From DSPP01 sp964607165 (lineage in GTDB: Bacteria > Zixibacteria > MSB-5A5 > DSPP01): DNA of 64,000 nt. Location of the stretch: positions 62,001 through 126,000 of the forward strand of contig CAZSIT010000001.1 of assembly GCA_964607165.1 (NCBI GenBank), in the 5' to 3' direction. Below are positions 24,751-34,231 of the stretch, piece after piece. The notes below the pieces were generated by a model. It saw only the letters and a list, made by a program, of their open reading frames with translations. It was not told where the DNA came from and did no database searches. Positions within the stretch are counted from its first letter, which is position 1, and the number at the start of each line of letters is the position of its first letter. The translations under genes and the position numbers were made by a program.

Positions 24751-26706
24751 ATGTTTTCTTTAGCTGACCTATCCTTCTTTTTCCGCCCTGAGAACGAAGC
24801 GGTACAGTTTAAAGATATACTGGCCGAGGAGCTAATAGCTATTTCCGCCAAGCGGAAAAAGTGTAGTTCCGAGGATGGCAGCGAACACCCGGAGAAAAAT
24901 CTTTTCGGCATTGCCCTTTCCGGCGGGGGCATCCGTTCGGCCACGTTAAATCTTGGCGTTTTAGAAGTTTTGAATCGCGCAGGGATTTTGCCCAAAGCGG
25001 ATTACCTCTCTACCGTTTCGGGTGGCGGGTATACCGGGGGATATGTTCAGGCCAAGCTGCGAAACGAGCCGTCATTTGAGAATCTTTTCAAAGACGTTGA
25101 ACAACTAAAAAATAACGGTTTTTATTTAACACCGGGTAAAGGATTTAGGAAATTTTTGAACGAATGGCGGTTTTGGGGGGCCTTTGCGGCCAGCTTGATA
25201 ATGAATTGGGTCTGGATTTTTTTGTTTTTCCTCTGGCTTTTATACATACCGCGCCTGGTTTTAAGACCGTTTTTTGAGTTGCCTTTTATGCCCAATGCTT
25301 TGTGGATTGCTGCCGGCGTTGTTCTTGCGGTTCATTTTTTTCTGCACAGCTTGCGTCATCTGAAAATCTGGTCGTCGGATGCTCTTAATCGAATCGAGGG
25401 AGCTCTTTTGTTTCTTATCCTTGCCTACTTGGGTTATCAGGTTTTGGAGAGTTTTTCAATCGCCAATCTTTTTTGTGAGCTTTTTGGTTATTGGACTTTT
25501 GATTTTTCCTACGGATTGATTGTTTTAGACTTCTTGATAATTTGCGCACTCTTAATTCTAACCGGATTTTTTGCCAATCCGAACATCTTGAGTATGCACC
25601 GGTTTTATCGCGACCGGCTGGCCTCGGCTTTCCTTAAGCCGGCCTCAAAAGGAAGCGAAGTCTTGCGTTTGAATGAATTAAATCAGGGGACAATAGCAGA
25701 AGATTGGGGGATGGCTCCCTATCCTTTGATAAATACTTGTCTGAATCTTATGGGGGAGAGAGATGAGGGTTTCAAGGGGACCAAAGCCAGCGACTATTTT
25801 CTTTTGTCACCGCTTTTTTGCGGGTCGAAAAGGACCGGCTACCTTGAGACCAAAAGTTCCGGCTACCGCACAATGACGCTTTCCACCGCCGTTGCTGTTT
25901 CCGGCGCGGCTTTGAATCCGAGTATGGGAACGAAAACCAACCGTTTCTTAAGCTTTTTTATGACCCTTTTTAATCTCAAGTTGGGATACTGGGCATTAAA
26001 TCCAACGGCCAGAATGAAATCGCGGATAACTTGGTGGCCGCCATACCTGCTTTCGGAGCTGCGAGGCCGGACGGATACCAAAATGTGGCGGGTGAATCTT
26101 TCCGACGGCGGGCATATCGAAAACTTAGGTATTTATGAACTGTTGCGGCGGAGGTGCAAACTGATTATTGCCATCGATGCCGGGGAAGATTCAAAGTACG
26201 ACTTTCCCGACTTGAGAAATCTGGTTGTCCGGGCCAGAAACGAACTGGGGGTTGCGATTAATTTTAAACCGCCGCCGGAAGAGATTATCCGACCTTCCTC
26301 TTCGGAGGGATTCTCGAAATCCCATTTCGTAATAGCCAATTTAGAAGAGCTGCCTGACCTTAATAAGGAATCGGGCAGGTGTTTCGGATTGTTGGTTTAT
26401 TTGAAGTCTTCAATGAAAGAGCAAAAGCACTGGAAAGAGGTAAAAGAAAGTGACCCGTTGTCCAGAAGCTTCCATTACAAAACCTATCACCCGGAGTTCC
26501 CCCACGAGTCCACCGCCGATCAGTTCTTCGAGCCGGCGCAGTGGGAAGCGTATTACAACCTCGGTCGTTTTATGGCGGGGGATTTAATCAACGTTGATGT
26601 GCGGGACGAAATCAGGCTTTCGGAAGCCAAGGGGAATTTCAGTTCGAAGGGCATAGAAGAACTGTATGATTTCTTTTCCAGCAGAAATCCAGTAGAAGCA
26701 CCTTAA
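24751..26706 (+). CDS. Patatin-like phospholipase with internal membrane segments
   Basis: A protein of about 651 residues from the ATG at 24751 (a GTG at 24730 would add seven). The patatin core is split. The oxyanion segment SGGGIRSATLNLG and the nucleophile motif VSGGGY (Ser in GxSxG-like position) lie in the first 100 residues. The catalytic Asp is in DGGHIENLG near residue 450. Between them lie about five hydrophobic segments (such as WVWIFLFFLWLLYIP and GALLFLILAYLGYQVL). It would be a membrane-bound lipid acyl hydrolase. It stands alone, flanked by the porin operon and a repeat block, and has somewhat AT-richer codons than its neighbours. Its substrate is unknown. Confidence 0.8.
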   Translation: MFSLADLSFFFRPENEAVQFKDILAEELIAISAKRKKCSSEDGSEHPEKNLFGIALSGGGIRSATLNLGVLEVLNRAGILPKADYLSTVSGGGYTGGYVQAKLRNEPSFENLFKDVEQLKNNGFYLTPGKGFRKFLNEWRFWGAFAASLIMNWVWIFLFFLWLLYIPRLVLRPFFELPFMPNALWIAAGVVLAVHFFLHSLRHLKIWSSDALNRIEGALLFLILAYLGYQVLESFSIANLFCELFGYWTFDFSYGLIVLDFLIICALLILTGFFANPNILSMHRFYRDRLASAFLKPASKGSEVLRLNELNQGTIAEDWGMAPYPLINTCLNLMGERDEGFKGTKASDYFLLSPLFCGSKRTGYLETKSSGYRTMTLSTAVAVSGAALNPSMGTKTNRFLSFFMTLFNLKLGYWALNPTARMKSRITWWPPYLLSELRGRTDTKMWRVNLSDGGHIENLGIYELLRRRCKLIIAIDAGEDSKYDFPDLRNLVVRARNELGVAINFKPPPEEIIRPSSSEGFSKSHFVIANLEELPDLNKESGRCFGLLVYLKSSMKEQKHWKEVKESDPLSRSFHYKTYHPEFPHESTADQFFEPAQWEAYYNLGRFMAGDLINVDVRDEIRLSEAKGNFSSKGIEELYDFFSSRNPVEAP

Positions 26707-26913
26707 ATCCGGCCGAAAATTAAACCAAGCTTAAATTTTTGTTGCCTTTGGCCAAAGGCCGTATTAACTTTTCTTTCGGCAGTTGGGAAGACAGTCTCGA
26801 CTTAGTGACAATTGATTTCTGCATCTTGGGTGGGATTGCTGCGTATAAAAGGGTAGGAAATAGGAGAGTTCCGCCGGCATCACCACGGCAATGCGCAGGG
26901 ATGCGCATATAGG

Positions 26914-27104
26914 CAGCCCCTAACTCGAGCGTCTGCCTTGCGGAGGGGGGATGCCGGCTTGGTTTTTAAATCCAAAAAATCTAAAAAATCGTAGGGGCGT
27001 ATCGCGATACGCCCTGTTTTTTTCATTGAAAAATAGAGCAGGCGCGGAGGCCTGCCCCTGCAAATGCGCAAAAGCGGGCGGGTTTGCCGCCCCGTTTCCT
27101 TTCC
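26914..27104. repeat. Repeat-rich intergenic region
   Basis: The 527-bp space 26707-27233 has no supported gene. It contains palindromic repeats: a perfect GTAGGGGCGTATCGCGATACGCCC hairpin (26991-27014, CCCCTAC family on the other strand), a GCAGGCGCGGAGGCCTGC hairpin (about 27040) and GGCGGGTTTGCCGCC. The rest (26707-26913) is AT-rich sequence without clear signals. Confidence 0.65.
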
Positions 27105-27196
27105 CCCTGAACCCATCCCTACAAAGGCTATAAAGACAGGGCTACGTCGCCTCCGTTCGTAAGGGGGGACAGGAAAAAAGTTCTAATCGGCAATAA

Positions 27197-27225
27197 TTGA
27201 CAAGCTTCTGCCGATAGACTAATTT
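27197..27225 (+). promoter_or_regulatory. Candidate promoter of the kinase-FHA-PP2C module
   Basis: TTGACA (27197-27202), a 17-bp spacer and TAATTT (27220-27225). Transcription would begin near 27232, only a couple of bases before the ATG at 27234, which would give a nearly leaderless mRNA. Confidence 0.4.
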
Positions 27226-27233
27226 GGGGCTGA

Positions 27234-29582
27234 ATGACAAGAGTTTTAATCGACGGAAAATACGAACTTATCCGCAAACTTAAAGAGGGCGGCTTTGGAA
27301 TCGTTTATTACGGCTGGGATTTGACCCTCGACAAGCCGGTAGCCATCAAAGAAATAGCCCCTTCGCTGGTGGGCGACCAGCAGTATATGGATATGTTCAC
27401 CGACGAAGCGATGAACACCGCCAAGCTGGCCCACTCCAACATCATCCAGGTTTTGGACCTGCGCAAAACGGATGAGGGGCGGGTTTTCTTGATAATGGAA
27501 TACATAGAGGGAATCGATTTGCGCTCAGCTCTGGAGCGCTGCGAGCGGGACCAGATCTTTTTCCCGCGCGATTTGGGGGTTCACATCGTGGCCGAAGTCT
27601 GCAAAGCTTTGGACTATGCTCATCAAGCCAAGGATAGGCGCACGGGCCATCCGTTAAACATTATTCACCGCGATGTTTCTCCCTCCAACATGATGGTTTC
27701 GGTTTCGGGCGACGTCAAATTGATTGATTTCGGAATTGCCAAAGCGCGCCAGCGGGTGGCCAAAGAGACCCGCACGGGAATTCTCAAAGGCAAAGTCAAC
27801 TATATGTCGCCGGAACAGTTGGAAGGGAAGAAAATCGACGCTCGTTCCGATTTGTTCAGCCTGGGAATCGTTTTTTACGAAACTTTAACCGCGCGCCAGC
27901 TTTTCTCGGGGGAGTCGGACTATTCGGTGATGAAAAATATCGTCTCGGCGCGCGTAGATACCGAGCCGCTTTTGGAGAAGAACGTTCCGGTTCCTTTGCA
28001 GCGGGTGGTGATGAAGGCCTTGAAAAAGGATCCCCTGGAGCGCTACCAGTCGGCCGGAGAGATGTACGTCGATTTGTACAACTACCAGCGCACGTCGCCT
28101 TTGGAATCGCCGCAGGCGGAACTTTCCCGTTTTGTTAACTCCCTTTTGATGATGAACCCGGAGGAGCGGCCGCCCAAGGAGGATACCACCGACACCTTAA
28201 AACGGATTGCCGACAAGTCCAAGCAGATAATTGCTACCAGGGAAGTTCAGTTTAAGGGGGTAAAGGATTCGGGAGAGGAAGTTTCCGTCAAGGAAGCTTT
28301 GCAATCGGTTGGCCGGGATGTTGGGCCGGAAACTCATACGATGCAAGCCCCCAAGGTGCCAGCCAAAAAGCCGGTTTCTTCCGAAGCGCCAACCATGCTC
28401 AAAGGGACGCCGCCTCCCCGGCCGATGAAACCGCCCGCCGCCGCGGCCGGAAAAAGGAATATCATTCTGCCGATTGGAGTCTCGGCAGTTTTGGTCGTTG
28501 CAATTATTGGAACCTGGTTTCTATTTTTCTCCGGACATACGGTCACTCTGGCCACAACTCCCAACGGAGCTTCCGTGATTCTTGATGGAGAAAAGTTGGA
28601 CGGCGTTACTCCCCTTGAAATAAAAGACTTAATAGAGGGGGACCACAATCTGGTTTTCACCAAACAGGGGCTGCCGGATTTGCTGGTGCGACTGGCTTAT
28701 CCAAAGAAAGAGAAAAAAGATCTTTCTTACGTTTTTGAGGTTCCCCTGCAGCTGGCCACCGTTCCGAATGGGGCGGTCGCCATTCTGAACGATGAGGAAA
28801 AGGGAAATACCCCTTTGAACTTGCGTTGGAAATTAAACGAACCGCTCGATTTGAAATTCCGTTTGGCGGATGGCTGGCTGCTTTCCGGCTTCCGCCTGGA
28901 CCCTTTGAGCCAAACCCCCGAGATGAGCGACTCCCGCCTCTGGCGCTTTGCTCCGAACAAGACGCCCTCTTTGTTCTTTAACATCACCGGTTATTTTAAA
29001 AAGGAAATCGAATTCCGCAGCGACCCTTCCGGTGCGACCGTCTTTTTGGACCGGGACGCGGCGGCATCCGGCAACACGGCCCAAAATCCGCGTCTGATGC
29101 TCGATTACGGCAAGCACCGCCTGCGCTTTGCCCTTTCCGGCTATGAAACCAAAGAGGTACCTTTCGACGTCAATGCCGCCACCGGGCCGGTTTATACGGC
29201 AACCTTGGCACAGGCAATGGCTGTCGTTCCGTCAAATCCAGTTGTAGCTAAGCCAAAAACGATGACTACTTCCACTCGTCCCATTCCGTCCCCCGAAAAG
29301 CAGCAGGATACACGTACGAAAATTGTGGTACGGGATGAGCGTGACAACGTTTTATCCGGCGTGCCGATTACCATCCGCAGCCGCAGGACGAAAGAAATTG
29401 CGGCGCAGGGGAAAACCGATGGCGGCGGGGTTTATTACACGGAGCTTTCCGGCGGTATTTACAGTCTCACCATTTCCCCCCCCGGGTTTGAGCCTTTTAA
29501 CGAGCAATTTGCCGTTGTGTCCGGTCAGGGAAAAACCAGAACCTGCGTTTTGCGCCGTTTGGCCTCAACTTCCGGGCGGTAA
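27234..29582 (+). CDS. Membrane Ser/Thr protein kinase with PEGA domains
   Basis: A 782-residue protein. The kinase domain covers about residues 10-285 (loop KEGGFGIV, Lys39 in VAIKE, HRD 145-147, DFG 165-167, YMSPEQ activation segment), so it should be active. A Pro-rich linker and a membrane helix at about 405-428 follow. The exterior part has repeated PEGA-type beta domains (ATTPNGASVILDGEKLDG; RSDPSGATVFLDRD) and a C-terminal carboxypeptidase-regulatory-like domain (VPITIRSRRTKE...GGVYYTELSGG). PEGA domains are common on exported sensor parts. FHA and PP2C genes follow, giving a full phospho-signalling set. Confidence 0.92.
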   Translation: MTRVLIDGKYELIRKLKEGGFGIVYYGWDLTLDKPVAIKEIAPSLVGDQQYMDMFTDEAMNTAKLAHSNIIQVLDLRKTDEGRVFLIMEYIEGIDLRSALERCERDQIFFPRDLGVHIVAEVCKALDYAHQAKDRRTGHPLNIIHRDVSPSNMMVSVSGDVKLIDFGIAKARQRVAKETRTGILKGKVNYMSPEQLEGKKIDARSDLFSLGIVFYETLTARQLFSGESDYSVMKNIVSARVDTEPLLEKNVPVPLQRVVMKALKKDPLERYQSAGEMYVDLYNYQRTSPLESPQAELSRFVNSLLMMNPEERPPKEDTTDTLKRIADKSKQIIATREVQFKGVKDSGEEVSVKEALQSVGRDVGPETHTMQAPKVPAKKPVSSEAPTMLKGTPPPRPMKPPAAAAGKRNIILPIGVSAVLVVAIIGTWFLFFSGHTVTLATTPNGASVILDGEKLDGVTPLEIKDLIEGDHNLVFTKQGLPDLLVRLAYPKKEKKDLSYVFEVPLQLATVPNGAVAILNDEEKGNTPLNLRWKLNEPLDLKFRLADGWLLSGFRLDPLSQTPEMSDSRLWRFAPNKTPSLFFNITGYFKKEIEFRSDPSGATVFLDRDAAASGNTAQNPRLMLDYGKHRLRFALSGYETKEVPFDVNAATGPVYTATLAQAMAVVPSNPVVAKPKTMTTSTRPIPSPEKQQDTRTKIVVRDERDNVLSGVPITIRSRRTKEIAAQGKTDGGGVYYTELSGGIYSLTISPPGFEPFNEQFAVVSGQGKTRTCVLRRLASTSGR

Positions 29583-29604
29583 ACCGTATCGGTGGTAACT
29601 TCCC

Positions 29605-30636
29605 ATGCCTAAAATCACGTTAAAAAAGGATGGCGAGGTAATTCAGATTTTCCGGCTGGAGGCGAAAAATCTGCGGGTCGGCTCCGACCGGCTGGCGGAC
29701 GTGTTCATCGAAGACTGGACGGTGGGGAAGGAAGAAGCGCTAATCTGGCCGAAAGGGAATGGCTTTTTAATCAAAGGCGCCGGGGCTTTTCCTCAAGTTG
29801 TCGTCAACGGCTCTGAAATAAGCGGGGAACGGTTGTTGTCCGATGGGGATGAAATCAAAATCGGCCCATACTCACTCGTTTTTGCCCGTTTGCCGGAGGA
29901 GCTGGCAGGGTATGTCCCCCAGCCGGAGCCGGCTCCGGTTGAACCGGCAACCGGAAAAATTCTGGAAGCGCGGCAGGCGGCGGTAGTGTCGCAACCTCAA
30001 CCTTCCCTTGCCACGCCGCAGCCTGCGCCAACTCCTTTGCTTCGTCCAGAGCCTGTGCACGACCCGGCTTCGGAAAAAACGATGATAGCTTCGATTCCGG
30101 AACGGACCAAAATCAGCGAAACGTATGAAGCTCCGGCCGGCACGGGTGAATATTACCTTTTGGCCGTTTGGGGGCCCATGGCCGGCCGGCGGTTTGGGCT
30201 CAAACCGGGAGAGACCAAAATTGGGCGGGATAAAGAGGCCAATCAAATTGTGGTGCGGGAGGATGAACAGGGAGAGCTGGATACCTCGGTTTCGCGGCGG
30301 CATGCTTCCTTGTTCTGGTCGCATCTTTTTATTCCGGGGGGGGAGGGAGCGGAATTTTCAATCATCGACGTTGGCTCCAAGTCAGGAGTTATGGTCAACG
30401 GGAAAAAAATCAAGCCAGAAAAGGGAGTGCCGGTGAAAGTCGGGGATGAAATCGGGATAATAAGCGAGAAGGATTCTTCAATTTTCCGCCTGGCTTCGGG
30501 CGCCCGCCTCGATTTTGCTCCGCCCCGTTTCGGGAAGGCACCCCAAAAGATTCCTTTTTATGCCCAAAAAAATTTCTGGATTATTGGCGGGATTATAATT
30601 TTATTGTTGTTTCTGGTTTGGCTGATTTTGAAATAG
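29605..30636 (+). CDS. Tail-anchored protein with two FHA domains
   Basis: A 343-residue protein. The first FHA-like domain (residues about 18-90) is degenerate. The second (about 190-290) carries KIGRDKEANQIVV, SRRHASLF and GSKSGVMVNGKKI, the residues that bind phosphothreonine. A Pro/Gln-rich linker lies between the two. The C-terminus ends in a membrane helix (WIIGGIIILLLFLVWLIL), so it is tail-anchored with both FHA domains in the cytoplasm. It probably binds phosphorylated proteins made by the upstream kinase, bringing them to the membrane. Confidence 0.88.
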   Translation: MPKITLKKDGEVIQIFRLEAKNLRVGSDRLADVFIEDWTVGKEEALIWPKGNGFLIKGAGAFPQVVVNGSEISGERLLSDGDEIKIGPYSLVFARLPEELAGYVPQPEPAPVEPATGKILEARQAAVVSQPQPSLATPQPAPTPLLRPEPVHDPASEKTMIASIPERTKISETYEAPAGTGEYYLLAVWGPMAGRRFGLKPGETKIGRDKEANQIVVREDEQGELDTSVSRRHASLFWSHLFIPGGEGAEFSIIDVGSKSGVMVNGKKIKPEKGVPVKVGDEIGIISEKDSSIFRLASGARLDFAPPRFGKAPQKIPFYAQKNFWIIGGIIILLLFLVWLILK

Positions 30637-30646
30637 AGGAGCGTAT

Positions 30647-31588
30647 TTGAAATTAGATGTCTATGCCCTATCGGACGTAGGGCGCAAGCGGGAGCAAAAT
30701 GAGGATTCCTTTCTAACCCTGCCGGAAAAAGGGGTGGTGGCGGTTTGCGATGGTATGGGCGGCCACAAGGCGGGCGAGGTAGCCAGCCGCGCCGCCGTGG
30801 ATGCCATTGAGAAAGTGATGGCCTTGGAGCCGCCGGGGCCGGAATTTTTGCCGGAGGATTTTGGAAAGGAGCTAGCGGCACCCATCCGAAACTTACTGCG
30901 GGGCATCCGCCTGGCCAATCGCCGTATCTTTCGCGCCTCCGCCCAGGCGGTCAAGATGCGCGGGATGGGAACCACGGTCGTTTGCGCCGTTTTTGTTCCC
31001 GGCCGGGTAGCCGTTTGCCACGTCGGCGATTCACGCAGTTATCTGGTGCGGGATTCGGTCATCCGCCGCTTGACCATCGACCATTCCTGGATGGAAGAGC
31101 TGATTGCCGCCGGGGAGCTCAAAAAAGAGGATGCCGGGAATTTCCCCGACCGTAACTTCATCACCCGCGCCTTAGGCATCCGCCCGGCGGTGAAGGTGGA
31201 CGTCAATCAAGAGGTCGTCAAAAAAGGAGACCTTTTCCTTTTCTGCTCGGATGGCCTTTCCAGCATGCTTTCCGACGATGAGATTTTGGAAGTTTTGCTG
31301 GCCAATCAAAACTTGGAAAAAGCGGCCGCCGCATTGATCGCCCGCGCCAACGCCGAAGGCGGAGATGACAACATCACTGTTGTTCTGGTGCGGGTTTTGG
31401 AGGCGGATTCGGAAGGGAATGAGAAGCCCACGCTTTTTGCCACCGTTCCGGAAGAGACCGAAGTTGAGGCAGTTGCCGCCGACCAGCTTTTGGTAAAAAT
31501 GTTCGGCAAGGACGACTTGATTTTGGACGACAAGGAGCCGACCCGCGAACTGAAGGATAAAAAGAAAAAGAAGTGGCTTATTTTTTAG
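30647..31588 (+). CDS. PP2C-family Ser/Thr phosphatase
   Basis: A 313-residue phosphatase. Metal-binding motifs are present: SDVGRKREQNEDSF, CDGMGGHKAGE (35-44), MGTTVVCAVF, HVGDSRSYLVRD and GGDDNITVVLV. It probably reverses the kinase encoded two genes upstream. The start is TTG, chosen because GAGGA lies 6 bases before it and no ATG precedes the first conserved motif. The C-terminal 60 residues form an acidic then basic tail (KDKKKKKWLIF), perhaps a membrane or partner contact. Confidence 0.93.
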   Translation: MKLDVYALSDVGRKREQNEDSFLTLPEKGVVAVCDGMGGHKAGEVASRAAVDAIEKVMALEPPGPEFLPEDFGKELAAPIRNLLRGIRLANRRIFRASAQAVKMRGMGTTVVCAVFVPGRVAVCHVGDSRSYLVRDSVIRRLTIDHSWMEELIAAGELKKEDAGNFPDRNFITRALGIRPAVKVDVNQEVVKKGDLFLFCSDGLSSMLSDDEILEVLLANQNLEKAAAALIARANAEGGDDNITVVLVRVLEADSEGNEKPTLFATVPEETEVEAVAADQLLVKMFGKDDLILDDKEPTRELKDKKKKKWLIF

Positions 31589-31637
31589 GTTTTCATTATA
31601 TTTTCATTTGAGTTTTAGGTAATAAATAAAGAGCTAT

Positions 31638-32396
31638 ATGAAGAGGATGGGCAGTTTTGTGGGGAGGTCGGCTTTGTTCTTTTTGGCCGGGGTCTTATCC
31701 TTTTCTTCGGTTAGCGCTCAAACTCCCGATTCCATTAAGTCCGGAAGGCCGAATTCCCTCAAACCCGGTGCCTGGGCTTTGCAGTTTCAAATCACTGAAA
31801 ACTTTACCCTTCGGGACTTTCAGGGATTTTTGATTTCCGCTAAGCGCCACTCCTCTGCTAAGCGAGCCATTCGATTTGGCCTAGGTATTAGCGGAAACGT
31901 TTCGGATGTTGATTTTACGAGCACTATATTACAGAATGATTCTGTCATTGCGCAAGATGGAGAACATTTTGACTTCAAAAACGGCAGGTTTGAAGTAGTT
32001 GCTCAGTTTATTTCATATCCATCGCCTAATGATGAGGTAAATTTTTTTGTTGGCGCAGGACCACTTATTCGTTTGGCTTATAGCGAATTTAGCAGTCCCC
32101 GGGATAGTTCTATCGAAAAAACAAATGAAAGTTCTGGAGGTTTTGGTGCTTCCGGAGTTTTTGGGGTTGAATGGTTTGTCACTAGAAGAATCAGTTTTCT
32201 TGCCGAGTATGGGGTCTCTTTTCTGTACGCGAAACTCGTAAGAGAGGTAACCCAAAAAGAGCTTTTTGGTTCTCGGGAAGAGTTTAGCGAAATAAGTGAA
32301 ATCTCTTCTACGCGGTTCGAACCGCTTGCTGTAAAATTTGGTTTGACGCTTTACTTTTCTAGAGGAAAGAAAGCCCGAGAAGACCTGGATTTTTAG
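31638..32396 (+). CDS. Outer-membrane beta-barrel protein
   Basis: A 252-residue protein with a signal peptide (ALFFLAGVLSFSSVSAQTP, cleavage after SAQ). Alternating strands follow (WALQFQITENFTL, FEVVAQFISYPSPNDEVNFF, FLAEYGVSFLYAK), and a near-terminal aromatic strand (LAVKFGLTLYFS). This matches small OmpA-like or OMP_b-brl barrels. It has no recognised family signature beyond that. It ends in a symmetric hairpin shared with the convergent rqcH gene. Confidence 0.75.
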   Translation: MKRMGSFVGRSALFFLAGVLSFSSVSAQTPDSIKSGRPNSLKPGAWALQFQITENFTLRDFQGFLISAKRHSSAKRAIRFGLGISGNVSDVDFTSTILQNDSVIAQDGEHFDFKNGRFEVVAQFISYPSPNDEVNFFVGAGPLIRLAYSEFSSPRDSSIEKTNESSGGFGASGVFGVEWFVTRRISFLAEYGVSFLYAKLVREVTQKELFGSREEFSEISEISSTRFEPLAVKFGLTLYFSRGKKAREDLDF

Positions 32397-32430
32397 AATT
32401 TGAGATTACCGAAATATTTTTGCTTTGTAA

Positions 32431-32450
32431 GGGCACAATATATTGTGCCC
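32431..32450. terminator. Bidirectional hairpin terminator
   Basis: GGGCACAATATATTGTGCCC, a 20-base perfect palindrome flanked by T-rich (right) and A-rich (left) sequence, between convergent genes. It could also be a member of the hairpin repeat family. Confidence 0.6.
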
Positions 32451-34141
32451 TATTTTGTTTCCGGATTTTCCTGCCTTTCCGGCTTTCCGGGATACACCAT
32501 CACCGATTTAGAGCGCATCAAAACCACCAACCCGGGTTTGGCCTTGCGGGGTTTTTGCACGTAGCGCACTTCGGTATAGTCCACGTTAACTTTTGTCGAG
32601 TGGCGGGCTTTGGAAAAATGGGCCGCCGCGGCGGCGGCTTCGAGAATCGCCTCTTTTGAAAACGGACGATTCTCCGCCACCAAAATCACGTGCGAACCGG
32701 GGGATTGGGAAGCGTGCAGAAACAGGTCGTTTTTATTGGCCTCGCGCAAAGTTAGTTGGTCATTCTCTTGTGAACTGCGTCCCACTCTGAATTTGAAACC
32801 ATCCTTGGTCCAAAATGTCCAGCCGATTTGCGGTTTGGTTTTGGCTTTTATTTTTTTGGCGACTGCCGGCGGTGGATATAAGCTCTCCAACTCATATACT
32901 AACTTCCATTTTTCTTCCGAATTCGCCTGAGTGGAAATTTGTGATAAAAGCGTATCTACTTTTTCGATCTCTTTTTCGGTTTCACTAATGCGTTTGGGCA
33001 AAAGCTCCAAGGCCCGGGCGGCCTTTTTGAATTTGGCAAAATAGCCCTCGGCATTTTCTTGAGGTGTTTTAGTGGCCTCCAACGGGATTTTGATTTCCAG
33101 CGGCGGGTTCTCGAACCAATCTTCAACGATTACTTCTGCGGAGCGGGGTTTTATTTTTTCCTTGGCGGCTAAAATCAAATCTCCCATTTGGCGGAGTTTT
33201 TCCGGGTTTTCGAAGGTTTTTAATTCTCGCCGGATTTTTTCTTTTCGCCCCGACAGGCTTTCTTTCTGGGTCAAAAGTTTTCTTTCATATTGTTGAAGCT
33301 CCAGGCCGGCGGCGGCATAGGACATCGCTTCCAAAAAGCCGGGAAAAGCGATTTGATTTTCTTTGGCAACCGTTTTTAGCTCGAAAGGAGAAATCCCTTT
33401 TAGTTGGCGCTTTTCAAAAACCAAATGCGGAAAGAAATTTTTATTTTCCAATAGAGTTCGGATGATTTCCCGAAGCGCTTGTTTTTGACTATCGGAAAGT
33501 TTTTGGAAAGGCGTTTCCGATTGAACTTCCATTTGATTTGAAAGTTCTACCGCCAAAAAACCGGGAATACGCAGCGCTTTTCTTAACGCCTCTTCCAACC
33601 CTTTATCGGAATGCTGATGTAGTGTTTTTTCGATTTCGGCTAAATCAAAGGTTTCCTCTGCGGTTCTGTTTTCATTCGCAACCTCTACGGGCCAGTTCTC
33701 TTTTGGTTTTTCCGCATCCGGCGGCTGCAGTAATTCCATCCGCGACTCTCTGCCAAATAAAGTGAAACGGAGCAAAAACTCGTCTTCTTTTAGCCCTTCC
33801 TGGCCGGTTAAAAGGATTTCAACTATGGAATCGCCGCCGCATTGTCGGACTGATTTTATGAATTCGCCTCCCTTGGACAATGCAAAATTTTCCCAACCAA
33901 ACCAGCTTTTAGTTGGGGGAACAGGCGCCAGGTAGAAAAGCTGTTTTCCGGCTTGAAAAGAGAAAAACAGGTTGGTTTTTTCACTTTCGGCTTTGCCTTC
34001 TTCTTTTCCTTTTTTCGCGGATAAAATCAACCAGACGGCCTTTTTTGTTCTCGAAACTTTAATACCTTGCAGCCGGGCGCCTTTTATTTTGTTTTCCAAT
34101 TCCCTGGCCGCCCAGGCGGCTAAAAGTGGATATAACAGCAT
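32450..34141 (-). CDS. rqcH: Ribosome quality-control protein RqcH (NFACT family)
   Basis: A 563-residue protein with the NFACT N-domain (MLLYPLLAAWAARELE, KSVRQCGGDSIVEI), a central coiled-coil (about residues 280-420, rich in KEKIRRELK-type helices) and the NFACT-R domain (DLFLHASQSPGSHVIL, HFSKARHSTKVNVDY). RqcH binds stalled 50S-peptidyl-tRNA complexes and recruits tRNA-Ala to add C-terminal alanine tails. Length is normal. It is a lone gene, convergent with the barrel gene and separated from yicC by a MITE-like element. Confidence 0.92.
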   Translation of the reverse strand: MLLYPLLAAWAARELENKIKGARLQGIKVSRTKKAVWLILSAKKGKEEGKAESEKTNLFFSFQAGKQLFYLAPVPPTKSWFGWENFALSKGGEFIKSVRQCGGDSIVEILLTGQEGLKEDEFLLRFTLFGRESRMELLQPPDAEKPKENWPVEVANENRTAEETFDLAEIEKTLHQHSDKGLEEALRKALRIPGFLAVELSNQMEVQSETPFQKLSDSQKQALREIIRTLLENKNFFPHLVFEKRQLKGISPFELKTVAKENQIAFPGFLEAMSYAAAGLELQQYERKLLTQKESLSGRKEKIRRELKTFENPEKLRQMGDLILAAKEKIKPRSAEVIVEDWFENPPLEIKIPLEATKTPQENAEGYFAKFKKAARALELLPKRISETEKEIEKVDTLLSQISTQANSEEKWKLVYELESLYPPPAVAKKIKAKTKPQIGWTFWTKDGFKFRVGRSSQENDQLTLREANKNDLFLHASQSPGSHVILVAENRPFSKEAILEAAAAAAHFSKARHSTKVNVDYTEVRYVQKPRKAKPGLVVLMRSKSVMVYPGKPERQENPETK

Positions 34142-34231
34142 ACCGCAATTTAGTCTTCGTCTCCGAACGGGTCAAATTTGTCTTGAAAAGAGAGGAATGA
34201 TGATTTGATACGTTGAACGCACGCCGGTTTT

